From Streptomyces bikiniensis (GTDB taxonomy: Bacteria > Actinomycetota > Actinomycetes > Streptomycetales > Streptomycetaceae), in contig JNWL01000002.1 in assembly GCA_000716465.1 (NCBI GenBank), positions 248,001 through 312,000 of the forward strand: a DNA stretch of 64,000 bases, given 5' to 3'. A program made the translations under genes and the position numbers. The stretch's first letter is position 1. Each line of letters opens with the position of its first letter. Below, in pieces: positions 54,737 to 63,928 of this stretch. Under the pieces are notes generated by a model, which did not search any database, was not told the origin of the DNA, and saw nothing but the letters and a program-made list of their open reading frames with translations.

Positions 54737-56288
54737 ATGACCGGAGTGGCGCGTACGCGGGGCGGACCGGCGGAGGTCGAGCGGGGCGGGATCGCCGAAG
54801 TCGCGGCCCTCGGCAACGAGTTGACCGGCCTCTTCGACAGACTGGGCATTCACGCGGACCCAGTACGCGTACCGCGTCCACCTCGACAAGTCCGCCGTCT
54901 CCCGTTATCTGAGCGGCCGGAGGCCGGCGCCCCAGGAGTTCGTCGACCGGCTGGTCAGGGAGGTCGAGGAGCACGTCGGCGCGCCCCTCCGGCCGGAGGC
55001 CAGGGAGGCGATCCGGAGCCGGCGCCTGGAGGCGCTGCGGGCCTGCAACCCGGCGGAGTACGAGCTGGAGGCGCTACGGGGCGAGCTGGCCCGCTCGCGG
55101 CGGGACGCGGAGCGGGTGAACCGCAACATCGAGGCCCTGCACGTGCTCCTGGAGCACAAGGAGTCCGAGGTCCGCGCCGTGGCCGACGACCTCACCCGCC
55201 TCCGCCTGGACTGGGGCGCCGAGCGCACCGCCCTCGCCCGCACCCAGGAGGAGCTGCGCTCCGAGGTCGCCCGGCTCCGCGAGGACCTGGCCGGCGCGGA
55301 ACGGCTGCGCCTGGACGCCGAGCGGCGGGGGGAGGAACTGCGGGGGACGGTGCCGCGCCTTGAGGAGGAGCTGGCGCGGCGGCGCCCGGCGGGCGGGCCG
55401 GGGAAACTGCCCCTGGACGGGTTCCAGCGGCAGATCGTCGCGATGACGGAGGCCGAGGACTTCGCGGAGGTGGCGCGGGAGCTGACCGAGGCGGCGTGGT
55501 CGCGTCCGCTGGACGAGGTGGCGGAGCTGCTGCGGTGGCTGGAGGGGAGCGACGGCGTCGGGACGATGGCGGCGATGTTCGCCACGAACGTCGCGCGGCT
55601 GCGCCCCCTGGAGGACGTACTCGCCTTCGCTCCCGAGGTGAGGAGGCGGGGAGGGGCCGGGCTCCGGCTGGAGTGGCGGGCCGTGGTCGCCGCGCGGATC
55701 ACCGAGCACAACGCGGCCGCCGTCTACCTGGGGCTCCGGGACGAGGAGACCCCCTCCGACTCCGAGGGCGACCGCGTACTGGCCATGGCGCTGAGCCGGA
55801 CGCGGAGCGACACGGAAGCCGCCTCCCTCGTGTCGGCCGCGCTGGCCGGCACCGCCCACCCCGCGCGGTTGACGCGCGTGACGGACTTGCTCGTCCGGGG
55901 GCGGACGGGCGACCCGCTGGGCCTGAAGGTCCTGCTCCGGCTCGCCGAGCGGGGCAGGTTCGACGTGGCGGCCGCCGTCCTCGCCGTCGCCGTCGGCGAG
56001 ACGTCGGAACCGTTCGACGGCGGGGACGGGGGCGCGCGGCTCGGCCGGCGGGTCCGGGAGCTCGACGGCGCGCGGATCGGCGTCCTGTTCGATCTGGTGA
56101 CGTGGCTGGACGACACGGAGGTCATGACGCTCTTCGCCGCGCGACTGCTCCACGCCGACGACGACGCCCTGCTCCACCGCCTGTTCCGGACGATGGAGGA
56201 GCAGAAGCGCCTGGACCTCCTCGGCCTCCGGATGTCCGCCGGGCTGCGGCGTGCCCTCACCGACCGGCGCCGCTCACGACGCCAGTAG
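54737..56288 (+). pseudogene. Helix-turn-helix/coiled-coil regulator-like gene, frameshifted
   Basis: An ATG at 54737 (good GGGGGAGGAG site) opens a frame reading VAALGNELTGLFDRLGI. It then shifts: the continuation TRTQYAYRVHLDKSAVSRYL, ending SGRRPAPQEFVDRL, is in the frame that runs to the TAG at 56286. One extra base at about 54848-54851 (in ATTC) explains this. Restored, the protein has an N-terminal XRE-like helix-turn-helix, a coiled coil (RLRLDWGAERTALARTQEEL, RLREDLAGAERLRLDAERRG) and a helical C-terminal half. This layout is common in Streptomyces regulators of unknown function. It may be a sequencing error or a true mutation. Its end overlaps the convergent PPK2 gene by 15 bases. 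Confidence 0.75.
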
Positions 56289-57158
56289 CCTCTTCCGGCT
56301 CTCCTCCACGTCGAAGTCGCCCGGCGGGTACTTCGGGTCCAGCGCCTCCAGGTGTTCCAGGAGCAGCTTGCTGATCGCCCAGTTCCGGTACCACTTGCGG
56401 TCCGCCGGGACCACGTACCACGGTGCCGCGTCCGTCCCGCAGCGCTCCAGGGCCAGTTCGTAGGCCTTGCGGTAGTCCGGCCACAGGGCCCGTTCCTCGA
56501 TGTCGCCCGTGGAGAACTTCCAGTGCTTGTCGGGGTCGTCGAGGCGGGCGAGGAGACGGGCGCGCTGCTCCTCGTACGAGAGGTGGAGGAAGACCTTGAC
56601 CACCGTCACGCCGTCGTCCGCGAGGGCCTTCTCGAAGTGGTTGATCTGCCGGTAGCGGCGCTTGATCTCGGAGCCGGAGACCAGGGCGTGGACGCGCGGG
56701 ACGAGGACGTCCTCGTAGTGCGAGCGGTCGAAGATGCCGATCTCGCCCGGCAGGGGCAGCGCCTTCTCGATCCGCCAGAGGAAGGGGTGCTCCTTCTCCT
56801 CCGTCGTGGGGGCCTTGAAGGCGCGCACCCGGCAGCCCGACGGGCTGAGGAAGCCGATCACGTGCTTGACCGTGCCGCCCTTGCCGCTGGTGTCCATGCC
56901 CTGGAGGACCAGGAGCAGCCTGCGCCGGTCCCCGGCGGTGCTCGACGCGTACAGGCGCTCCTGGAGGTCGGCGAGGCGCGGCCCCAGGGCGGCGGTGGCG
57001 GTCGTCCCGGCCGCCTTGTCGGCGGGGCCGGCCGGGATGCCCCGGGCGTCGTACGAGGTGAGGTCGACCGGCTCGCCCACGGGGACGCGCAGGACGTCCC
57101 GCAGGACCGGCTCCCGAGGCTCCTCCCGCCGCTTCTTCCCCTCGTTCTTCTTCGGCAT
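56274..57158 (-). CDS. Polyphosphate kinase 2 family protein
   Basis: The 294-residue protein has a PPK2 domain that moves phosphate between polyphosphate and nucleotides. Walker A-like LLLVLQGMDTSGKGGTVKHV, lid-type FKAPTTEEKEHPFLWRIEKA, FDRSHYEDVLVPRVH with the second Walker region, and NHFEKALADDGVTVVKVFLH are all present. The C-terminal WYVVPADRKWYRNWAISKLL matches the class that acts on AMP or ADP. The ATG at 57158 has AAGGAG 7 bases upstream. It is convergent with the frameshifted regulator and follows the PhoX-like gene on the same strand. Confidence 0.92.
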   Translation of the reverse strand: MPKKNEGKKRREEPREPVLRDVLRVPVGEPVDLTSYDARGIPAGPADKAAGTTATAALGPRLADLQERLYASSTAGDRRRLLLVLQGMDTSGKGGTVKHVIGFLSPSGCRVRAFKAPTTEEKEHPFLWRIEKALPLPGEIGIFDRSHYEDVLVPRVHALVSGSEIKRRYRQINHFEKALADDGVTVVKVFLHLSYEEQRARLLARLDDPDKHWKFSTGDIEERALWPDYRKAYELALERCGTDAAPWYVVPADRKWYRNWAISKLLLEHLEALDPKYPPGDFDVEESRKRLLAS

Positions 57159-57238
57159 CTCGCGCTCCTTCCGCAGTCCCGCCCTCCTTCCCCCGATCCT
57201 CCGCCGCAAGCGGGCCGTCCGCGACCTCCGGGGACGGG

Positions 57239-58639
57239 TCAGCGGTGCCAGGGGCCCGTCACCGCGAAGGTCGTCCCCGGCGTGTAACAGTTGACGTACA
57301 TCGTGCTGCGGTCCGGGGAGAAGGTGACCCCGGCGAACTCGCCCCACTCGGGCTCCTCGGACGTGCCGCCCGCCGCGGCAGCGGCCGACGTCAACGCCTG
57401 CGCGTTCCGCGCGACCGGATAGACCTCGCCCCGCTCGCTCACCCCGAAGACGTGCTGCGCGCCCCCGCCGTCCTCGCTGACCATCAGGCCGCCGGTCGGC
57501 GCCAGACAGATGTTGTCGGGCGACTCGCCCGGCAGCCGGACGTCGGTGCTCGGGCCGAAGACCACGACGAGGGTGAGCCGGCGCCGGTGCGGCTCGTACT
57601 TCCACACCTGGCCGAAGTGGGTCGCCCCCGAGCCGTCCCCGGTCCGCGCGAACGACGACACGAAGTAGACGGCCCGCCCGCCCCAGTAGCAGCCCTCCAG
57701 CTTCTGCGCGTGCGTGATCCCCCTGGGGCCGAAGTCCTGGAACCTGATGGGCGTTCCGGCCGCGAGCGGGTCCGGTACGGGAACCCACTCGACGCCCTCG
57801 AAGCGGGCGCCGGTCTCCTGGACCACGGAGAGGTCGGGGACGTCCGGCACCCGCATCGCCTCCAGGGCGCCGCCCGCGCGCAGCGAGCCCGTGCCGCCGA
57901 GCGGCTTGCGGGGGAGGAAGCGGTAGAAGAGCCCGAAGGGGCGGTCGAAGGCGTCCTCCGTCTCGTACACGATGCCGCTGCGCGGGTCGACGGCGACGGC
58001 CTCGTGCTGGAAGCGGCCCATGGCGGTGAGCGGGACGGCCCCGGTGCGGCGCGGGTCGGCGCCGTCGACCTCGAAGACGAAGCCGTGGTCCTTGGTGTAG
58101 CCGTTCGTGCCCGCCTTGTCCTCGGTCTCCTCGCAGGTCAGCCAGGTGTTCCAGGGCGTGGGCCCGCCCGCGCAGTTGACGGCCGTGCCCGCGACGGCGA
58201 CCCGTTCGCCGAGGACGCCGTTCCGGCCGTCGAGCTCCAGGGCCGTACAGCCGCCCTTGGCCGCCGGGTCGTACGTGAGGCCGGGAACGGTCGGGACGCC
58301 GATCTTCCCGGTGGCCTTGTTCTCGTGGTTGCGGACCAGGTGCACCCGGCCCCGGTGGCCGGGGAAGGCGCCCATGCCGTCGTGGTTGCTCGGGACGGGT
58401 CCTTCACCGGAGCGGAGCGGGTCGCCCTGTCGGGAGAGGACCTTGTAGCGGAAGCCGGCCGGCAGGTCGAGGAGGCCGTCGGGGTCGGGGACCAGGGGGC
58501 CGTAGCCGCTCCGGGGCGGACGGTCGCCGGGGGCCGCCCAGGCACTCCCGGCGAAGAGTTCGGAGAGGGCGCCGGTGAAGGCGATCCCGGCGACGGACGC
58601 ACCGGTGCGGGACAGGATCTGACGTCGTGTTGCGGACAT
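57239..58639 (-). CDS. PhoX-like (DUF839) secreted phosphatase
   Basis: The 466-residue protein has a Tat signal (SATRRQILSRTGASVAGIAF, cleavage near WAAPG). The body is the PhoX/DUF839 beta-propeller used by calcium- and iron-dependent alkaline phosphatases. Seen are SNHDGMGAFPGHRGRVHLVR and NHENK, then TWLTCEETED, FQHEAVAVDPRSGIVYETED, GESPDNICLAPTGGLMVSED and TFSPDRSTMYVNCYTPG. These place metal-binding Glu and Asp residues. The ATG at 58639 has GGGAGG 9-10 bases upstream. It lies before PPK2 on the same strand, which suggests a shared phosphate role, but no clear PHO-box array was found upstream. Confidence 0.85.
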   Translation of the reverse strand: MSATRRQILSRTGASVAGIAFTGALSELFAGSAWAAPGDRPPRSGYGPLVPDPDGLLDLPAGFRYKVLSRQGDPLRSGEGPVPSNHDGMGAFPGHRGRVHLVRNHENKATGKIGVPTVPGLTYDPAAKGGCTALELDGRNGVLGERVAVAGTAVNCAGGPTPWNTWLTCEETEDKAGTNGYTKDHGFVFEVDGADPRRTGAVPLTAMGRFQHEAVAVDPRSGIVYETEDAFDRPFGLFYRFLPRKPLGGTGSLRAGGALEAMRVPDVPDLSVVQETGARFEGVEWVPVPDPLAAGTPIRFQDFGPRGITHAQKLEGCYWGGRAVYFVSSFARTGDGSGATHFGQVWKYEPHRRRLTLVVVFGPSTDVRLPGESPDNICLAPTGGLMVSEDGGGAQHVFGVSERGEVYPVARNAQALTSAAAAAGGTSEEPEWGEFAGVTFSPDRSTMYVNCYTPGTTFAVTGPWHR

Positions 58640-58836
58640 GGGCAACGGCCTCCCCTGGAGGTACCCCCATGCCGAAGGCCATGGGGGAGGACGGGATGTG
58701 ACGCTCCGTCGTGTCACGTGTCGCCTGTGTGACGTGCGACCCGCACGTGTGTATCACGCGCTCCGGTGGCGCGTGAACCGTGCGGGCCGCAACCGTCCGG
58801 TGTGGCGCGGTTTCTGACCTGGAGTCAGGCGCGGAG

Positions 58837-59262
58837 TCAGCCCAGCTCGGCGGTGAGGGTGATGGTCGTGCCCGACAGCGCCTGGCTGACCGGGCAGTTC
58901 TTCTTCGCGTCCTCCGCCGCCGCCCGGAAGCCGTCCTCGTCCAGGCCGGGGACGTCGCCGCGCACGGTCAGGTGGATGCCGGTGATGCCCTCGCCCGGCT
59001 GGAAGGTGACGTCGGCCTTGGTCTCCAGGCGGGCGGGCGGGGTGCCCGCGCCGGCCAGGCCGTGGGAGAGGGCCATCGAGAAGCAGGACGAGTGCGCGGC
59101 CGCGATCAGCTCCTCGGGGCTGGTCCTGCCGTTCGGCTCCTCCGACCGGGAGGGCCAGGAGACGTCGAACTGTCCGACGCCGGAGGAGTCGAGGGAGACG
59201 ACGCCGGAGCCCCGGAGGAGGTCGCCCTCCCAGACGGTGTGGGCGTGACGCACGGTGGCCAT
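58837..59262 (-). CDS. OsmC/Ohr-family peroxidase
   Basis: The 141-residue protein has the OsmC layout with the two active Cys in AAAHSSCFSMALSHGLAG and EDAKKNCPVSQALSGT. The conserved Glu is in SPEELIAAAHS. These proteins reduce organic hydroperoxides through the Cys pair. Compared with Ohr, the N-terminal segment TVRHAHTVWEGDLLRGSG matches the OsmC branch. AAAGGGAT lies before the ATG at 59262. It is followed on the other side by the ZapE-like gene on the same strand. Confidence 0.92.
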   Translation of the reverse strand: MATVRHAHTVWEGDLLRGSGVVSLDSSGVGQFDVSWPSRSEEPNGRTSPEELIAAAHSSCFSMALSHGLAGAGTPPARLETKADVTFQPGEGITGIHLTVRGDVPGLDEDGFRAAAEDAKKNCPVSQALSGTTITLTAELG

Positions 59263-59300
59263 GGTGGATCCCTTTCGATCGATCGGGTACGGCCCCCAAG

Positions 59301-60386
59301 CTACTGCGCGACGAGTCCCTTCGCGTCGCGGGCGAGCGCGGTGAGCCGCGAGATCGCCCGGAAGTACTTCTTGCGGTATCCGCCGTTCAGCATCTCCTCG
59401 CTGAACAGGCGGTCGAAGGGGAGGCCGGAGGCGAGGACCGGTATCTCGCGGTCGTAGAGCCGGTCGGCCAGGACGACCAGCCGCAGCGCGGTCGACTGGT
59501 CGGGCACGGGCCGCACGTCGGTCAGGCAGACGGCGGTGAGGTCGTCGGTCAGGGCGCCGTACCGGCTGGGGTGCACCCTGGCCAGGTGTTCGAGCAGGTG
59601 CGGGAAGTCGTCCAGGGAGGCGCCCGGCGTGGCGTACGCGGTCTCGGTGACGACCTGGTCGGAGTACGGCGCGGGGGCCTCGGGCAGGCCGCGGTGGCGG
59701 TAGTCCTCGCCGTCGATCCGCAGCGGCCGGAAGTGGGCGGAGAGGCCCTGGATCTCGCGCAGGAAGTCGGCGGCGGCGAAGCGGCCCTCGCCGAGCTTGC
59801 CCGGCAGCGTGTTGGAGGTGGCGGCGAGCGCCACGCCCGACTCGACCAGCTTGCCGAGGAGGCTGGAGACGAGGACGGTGTCGCCCGGGTCGTCCAGCTC
59901 GAACTCGTCGATGCACAGGAGCCGGTGCCCGCTCAGGGTCTTCACGGTCTGCTGGAAGCCGAGCGCGCCGACCAGGTTCGTCAGCTCCACGAAGGTGCCG
60001 AAGGCCTTCAGGGCGGGGTCGGCGGGGGTCGCGTGCCAGAGCGAGGCGAGCAGGTGGGTCTTGCCGACGCCGTAGCCGCCGTCCAGGTAGACCCCGCGCG
60101 GCCCGGTGGGGGCGGCGGGCTTCCGCGCGAACCAGCGGCGCTTCCCGGCGCCGGAGGCGTGCGCCCCGCCCAGGCCCTCGGCGAAGCCGCTCAGGACCTC
60201 GACGGCCTGCGTCTGGCTGGGCTGGTTCGGGTCCGGGATGTACGTGTCGAAGCGCACGGAGTCGAAGCGCGGCGGCGGCGCCATCTCCGCCACCAGGCGC
60301 TCGGCGGGGACGTGGGGCTCTCGGGAGCAGAGCGAGAGCGGGGCCGCGGAGGAGGGGGCGGCTTCGGTGAGGGCACGGGTCGACAC
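59301..60386 (-). CDS. zapE: AFG1/ZapE-type AAA ATPase
   Basis: The 361-residue P-loop ATPase has Walker A YLDGGYGVGKTHLLASLWH near residue 110, Walker B LLCIDEFELDDPGDTVL, sensor LAATSNTLPGKLGEGRF and a C-terminal region LFSEEMLNGGYRKKYFRAIS. This is the AFG1/ZapE family. In E. coli ZapE helps late cell division; mitochondrial AFG1 aids protein turnover. The role in Streptomyces is not known. The GTG at 60386 begins STRALTEAAP. It diverges from the reductase gene with 36 bases between starts. Confidence 0.88.
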   Translation of the reverse strand: MSTRALTEAAPSSAAPLSLCSREPHVPAERLVAEMAPPPRFDSVRFDTYIPDPNQPSQTQAVEVLSGFAEGLGGAHASGAGKRRWFARKPAAPTGPRGVYLDGGYGVGKTHLLASLWHATPADPALKAFGTFVELTNLVGALGFQQTVKTLSGHRLLCIDEFELDDPGDTVLVSSLLGKLVESGVALAATSNTLPGKLGEGRFAAADFLREIQGLSAHFRPLRIDGEDYRHRGLPEAPAPYSDQVVTETAYATPGASLDDFPHLLEHLARVHPSRYGALTDDLTAVCLTDVRPVPDQSTALRLVVLADRLYDREIPVLASGLPFDRLFSEEMLNGGYRKKYFRAISRLTALARDAKGLVAQ

Positions 60387-60422
60387 AGTTCCCCACTGTA
60401 AGCGCCGTGTCAGACTGCCTGG

Positions 60423-61226
60423 ATGCGACGCCTGTTTCCTGTGACGGACATGACAGCCGGACCGGCCGCGCCGACCGCACCCGCCGGACCGGCCCCCGAT
60501 GCCGGGGACGGCGACTGGTCCCTCGACGCGCTCGCCGACGCCTACGCCTATCCGGAGGGCGACGGCCCCTGGCTGCGGGCCAACATGGTCTCCTCGCTCG
60601 ACGGCGCAGGCCAGCACGGGGGGCGCTCCCAGCCGCTCTCCTCCGAGACCGACATGAGGATCTTCGGGACCCTGCGCGGGCTCGCGGACGTGATCGTGGT
60701 GGGCGCGGAGACCGTACGCCTGGAGGGGTACCGCCCCGCCCGGGCGCGGGAGGCCTTCGCGGAGCGCCGGGCCGCCGCCGGACAGGGCCCGGCCCCCGTG
60801 ATCGCCGTCGTCACCGGCTCCCTCGACCTGGACTTCTCGCTGCCGCTCTTCACCGCGCCGCTGGTGCCGACCCTGGTCCTGACCGGGAGCGCGGCGCCCG
60901 CCGAGCGGGTCCGGGCGGCCCGGGAGGCGGGGGCGGAGGTGCTGTTCGCGGGCGACGGGACCCGGGTGGACCCCGTCCTCGCGCTCGCGGCCCTGACCGG
61001 GCGCGGCCTGCGGCGCCAGTTGACCGAGGGCGGCCCCCGGCTGCTCGGCCAGTTCGTGGCGGCGGGGGTCCTGGACGAGCTGTGCCTGACGATCTCGCCG
61101 ACCATGACGGCGGGCGACGCCCAGCGGATCGCCGGAGGCCCCCCGGTGGCCGTCCCGACACGCTTCAGGGTGGCTTCCGTCCTGGAGCGGGACGGCTTCC
61201 TCTTCACCCGCTACCTTCGGTCCTGA
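60423..61226 (+). CDS. RibD C-terminal-type (pyrimidine/dihydrofolate reductase-like) protein
   Basis: The 267-residue protein has a RibD_C/DHFR-like NADPH-binding fold: PWLRANMVSSLDGAG, RIFGTLRGLADVIVVGAETV with the nucleotide loop, PVIAVVTGSLDLDFS, LTEGGPRLLGQFVAAGVLDE and LCLTISPTM. In riboflavin synthesis such domains reduce the ribosyl side chain. Here there is no deaminase half, so it may be a stand-alone riboflavin-type reductase or act on another ribosyl compound. The ATG at 60423 has no ribosome-binding site, and the message may be leaderless. A hairpin terminator follows. Confidence 0.82.
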   Translation: MRRLFPVTDMTAGPAAPTAPAGPAPDAGDGDWSLDALADAYAYPEGDGPWLRANMVSSLDGAGQHGGRSQPLSSETDMRIFGTLRGLADVIVVGAETVRLEGYRPARAREAFAERRAAAGQGPAPVIAVVTGSLDLDFSLPLFTAPLVPTLVLTGSAAPAERVRAAREAGAEVLFAGDGTRVDPVLALAALTGRGLRRQLTEGGPRLLGQFVAAGVLDELCLTISPTMTAGDAQRIAGGPPVAVPTRFRVASVLERDGFLFTRYLRS

Positions 61227-61229
61227 GAA

Positions 61230-61252
61230 AAGCGGAATTAGCAGTTCCGCTT
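61230..61252 (+). terminator. Terminator-like hairpin after the reductase gene
   Basis: AAGCGGAA-N7-TTCCGCTT is a perfect 8-base stem starting 3 bases after the TGA at 61224-61226. Confidence 0.6.
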
Positions 61253-61331
61253 ACCGTCCGCTGGGCACACTTACTGTCGCAGACCCCGTGCGAACACGGG
61301 GAAGGATGGTTTCCGCAGAAGGGCTCCTGAG

Positions 61332-61802
61332 GTGTTCACAAGCGTTCTGATGATCGAGAAGCCCCTGACGTCCGTCGACGTGGAATTCGTCACCACGCTG
61401 CACGGCGACGAGGGCGTGTCCTTCATCGTCCTGATGCAGCCGCGCGGTGACCAGGCCGATGTACTGCTGCGTGCCATCGACGACGTCGCCATGGGCGAAC
61501 TGAAGGAAGCGGCCCGCGAGGGCGAGGAGCCGGAGGGCAGGGAGGCCCGGCCGCCTGCCGAACAGGCACTGGAGCACTCGCTCCGGGCCCTGAGGGACGC
61601 CGGCTGCGAGGCGGTCGGCCAGGTGGTCGAGGACCACCCGCTCGACAAGATGAAGGCGGTCGTGGAGGAGGCGGGCGCGGACGAGGTCATCGTCCTGACC
61701 GCACCGCACTACGTGGAGGAGTTCTTCCACCGGGACTGGGCCTCCCGGGCCCGCCACAAGGTCGGCGTCCCCGTCCTGAAGCTCTTCGCGCACAGCGTGT
61801 GA
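61332..61802 (+). CDS. Conserved protein with UspA-like fold, function unknown
   Basis: The 156-residue protein has a pattern like a universal-stress/Rossmann-type fold: SVLMIEKPLTSVDVEFVTTL, SFIVLMQPRGDQADVLLRAI, a charged linker (EEPEGREARPPAEQALE), then VEEAGADEVIVLTAPHYVEE and VGVPVLKLFAH. The last two resemble the C-terminal strand and helix of stress proteins. The GTG at 61332 has weak upstream purines. Streptomyces copies sit here between the RibD-type gene and murC from memory; annotations vary and no activity is proven. Confidence 0.7.
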   Translation: MFTSVLMIEKPLTSVDVEFVTTLHGDEGVSFIVLMQPRGDQADVLLRAIDDVAMGELKEAAREGEEPEGREARPPAEQALEHSLRALRDAGCEAVGQVVEDHPLDKMKAVVEEAGADEVIVLTAPHYVEEFFHRDWASRARHKVGVPVLKLFAHSV

Positions 61803-61962
61803 CCGGGCGGTGACGGCGGCCGGGCCCGCGCTCCGTGCAGGGGGCGCGGGCCGGGCCGTGCCCCGCCGGGCGCGTACGACGGGAACCACTAGGGTGGATT
61901 CCACGCGTTGTGCAGCGCGTACGCAATACCCAGACACGAGACACACCCGGGGAGAGATCCGC

Positions 61963-63354
61963 ATGGCACCCGCCATTCCCGCCGCCATGGAACGGCCGCA
62001 CTTCATCGGCATCGGCGGTGCCGGAATGTCGGGCATCGCGAAGATCCTCGCCCAGCGCGGCGCCAAGGTCGCCGGCAGCGACGCCAAGGAGTCCGCGACC
62101 GCCGAGGCCCTGCGCGCCCTCGGCGTCACCGTGCACATCGGCCACGCCGCCGAGCACCTGGCCGACGACGCCTCCGCCGTCGTCGTCTCCAGCGCCATCC
62201 GCGCCGACAACCCCGAGCTGGCCCGCGCCGCCGAGCTCGGCATCCCGGTCGTGCACCGCTCCGACGCGCTCGCCTCCCTCATGGACGGCCTGCGCGCGAT
62301 CGCGGTCGCCGGTACGCACGGCAAGACGACGACCACCTCGATGCTGGCCGTCGCCCTCGGTCACCTCGGCCTGGACCCCTCGTACGCCATCGGCGGCGAC
62401 CTGGCGGGCCCCGGCACCAACGCGCGGCACGGCGACGGCGAGGTCTTCGTCGCCGAGGCCGACGAGAGCGACCGCAGCTTCCAGAAGTACGACCCCGAGG
62501 TCGCGATCGTCCTCAACGTCGAGCTGGACCACCACGCGAACTACGCCTCCATGGACGAGATCTACGAGTCCTTCGAGGCCTTCACCGCCAAGATCCGCCC
62601 CGGTGGCACCCTCGTCGTGGGCGAGCACGCCGGCGCGCGCGAGCTGGCCCGCCGGGTCGCGGACCGCGAGGGCCTGGAGGTCGTCACGGTCGGCGAGTCC
62701 GAGGACTCCGACGCCCGCATCCTGAAGATCGTCCCGAACGGCATGAGGAGCGAGGTGACCGTCGCCCTCGACGGCGCCGAGCACACCTTCACCGTCTCGG
62801 TCCCCGGCCGCCACTACGCCCACAACGCGGCCGCCGCCCTCGCCGCCGGCGCCCGCGTCGGCATCGACCCGGCCGAGCTGGCCCGGGCCCTCACCGCCTA
62901 CACCGGCGTCGGCCGCCGCCTCCAGCTCAAGGGCGAGGCGAAGGGCGTGCAGGTCATCGACTCGTACGCGCACCACCCCACCGAGATGACCGCCGACCTG
63001 GAGGCCATGCGGGGCGCCGCCGGGGACGCCCGGCTGCTCGTCGTCTTCCAGCCGCACCTGTTCTCCCGCACCCAGGAGCTGGGCGAGGAGATGGGCGAGG
63101 CGCTGGCCCTCGCGGACGCCTCCGTCGTCCTCGACATCTACCCGGCCCGCGAGGACCCGATCCCGGGCGTCACCAGCGAGCTGATCGTCGAGGCCGCCCG
63201 GAAGGCCGGCGCCGACGTGACGCCCGTCCACAACAAGGGCGCCGTGCCCGAGATCGTCGAGGGAATGGCGGGCCCCGGCGATCTCGTTCTCACCATGGGG
63301 GCGGGCGACGTCACGGACCTCGGCCCGCGCATCCTGGACCACCTGTCGAAGTAG
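61963..63354 (+). CDS. murC: UDP-N-acetylmuramate-L-alanine ligase
   Basis: The 463-residue enzyme adds L-alanine to UDP-MurNAc in peptidoglycan synthesis. It has the N-terminal UDP fold HFIGIGGAGMSGIAKILAQR, the ATP loop AVAGTHGKTTTTSMLAVAL, VAEADESDRSFQKYDPEVAI, ELDHHANYASMDEI and the C-terminal IDSYAHHPTEMTADLEAMRG. Length is normal. The ATG at 61963 follows GGGGAGAG by about 8 bases. It stands away from the dcw cell-wall cluster, which is usual for Streptomyces. msrB follows 39 bases downstream and may be cotranscribed. Confidence 0.96.
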   Translation: MAPAIPAAMERPHFIGIGGAGMSGIAKILAQRGAKVAGSDAKESATAEALRALGVTVHIGHAAEHLADDASAVVVSSAIRADNPELARAAELGIPVVHRSDALASLMDGLRAIAVAGTHGKTTTTSMLAVALGHLGLDPSYAIGGDLAGPGTNARHGDGEVFVAEADESDRSFQKYDPEVAIVLNVELDHHANYASMDEIYESFEAFTAKIRPGGTLVVGEHAGARELARRVADREGLEVVTVGESEDSDARILKIVPNGMRSEVTVALDGAEHTFTVSVPGRHYAHNAAAALAAGARVGIDPAELARALTAYTGVGRRLQLKGEAKGVQVIDSYAHHPTEMTADLEAMRGAAGDARLLVVFQPHLFSRTQELGEEMGEALALADASVVLDIYPAREDPIPGVTSELIVEAARKAGADVTPVHNKGAVPEIVEGMAGPGDLVLTMGAGDVTDLGPRILDHLSK

Positions 63355-63393
63355 CGCGAAGCGGAAGCGGCGCGGAGCAGAGGGAGCGAGCCC

Positions 63394-63801
63394 ATGGCGT
63401 ACGACGTCGAGAAGCCGGACGAGCAGTGGCGTGCGGAGCTGACCCCGGCGGAGTACCAGGTGCTGCGCCGGGCGGGCACCGAGCCCGCCTTCCGCGGCGA
63501 GTACACCGACACCACCACCCGGGGCGTCTACTCCTGCCGGGCATGCGGCGCGGAGCTGTTCACCTCGAACCAGAAGTTCTCCTCGCACTGCGGCTGGCCG
63601 TCCTTCTACGACCCGAAGGACTCCGACGCGGTCGAGCTGGTCGAGGACCGCTCCCACGGCATGGTCCGCACCGAGGTCCGCTGCTCGCGCTGCGGATCGC
63701 ACCTGGGCCACGTCTTCGAGGGCGAGGGCTACCCGACCCCGACGGACCAGCGGTACTGCATCAACTCGATCTCGCTGCGCCTGGAGCCGACGGAGGGCTG
63801 A
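63394..63801 (+). CDS. msrB: Peptide methionine-R-sulfoxide reductase
   Basis: The 135-residue protein reduces the R form of methionine sulfoxide. The catalytic Cys is in DQRYCINSISLRL near residue 122; CRACG and CSRCG are the two zinc CxxC pairs; SSHCGWPSFYDP carries the likely resolving Cys. SHLGHVFEGEGYPTP is also conserved. The ATG at 63394 has upstream GAGGGAGCGAG. It lies behind murC and is followed by a strong terminator. Confidence 0.95.
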   Translation: MAYDVEKPDEQWRAELTPAEYQVLRRAGTEPAFRGEYTDTTTRGVYSCRACGAELFTSNQKFSSHCGWPSFYDPKDSDAVELVEDRSHGMVRTEVRCSRCGSHLGHVFEGEGYPTPTDQRYCINSISLRLEPTEG

Positions 63802-63819
63802 CGGCGACGTCCCGGGACC

Positions 63820-63863
63820 GAGGGGCGGGGCAGGACGGTTTCGACCGTCCCGCCCCGCCCCTC
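63820..63863 (+). terminator. Terminator after msrB
   Basis: GAGGGGCGGGGC-A-GGACGG and CCGTCC-C-GCCCCGCCCCTC form a 19-base stem with one mismatch around TTTCGA. Confidence 0.75.
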
Positions 63864-63885
63864 CGCCGTTTCGGAACGCCCCCGG

Positions 63886-63928
63886 CACACGTGCGCGCGG
63901 ATCACACGTGCGCGCGGATCACATGTGC
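63886..63928. repeat. 17-bp tandem repeats near the right edge
   Basis: CACACGTGCGCGCGGAT occurs twice in tandem (63886-63902, 63903-63919), followed by a partial third copy CACATGTGC. Each unit holds a CACGTG-like core. It may be an operator array for a gene beyond the window. Confidence 0.7.

Noticed and set aside
58640..58836. Possible PHO box (GGTTCACGCGCC) upstream of the PhoX-like gene
   Set aside because: Only one weak unit is present. PhoP sites in Streptomyces need at least two adjacent 11-base units.
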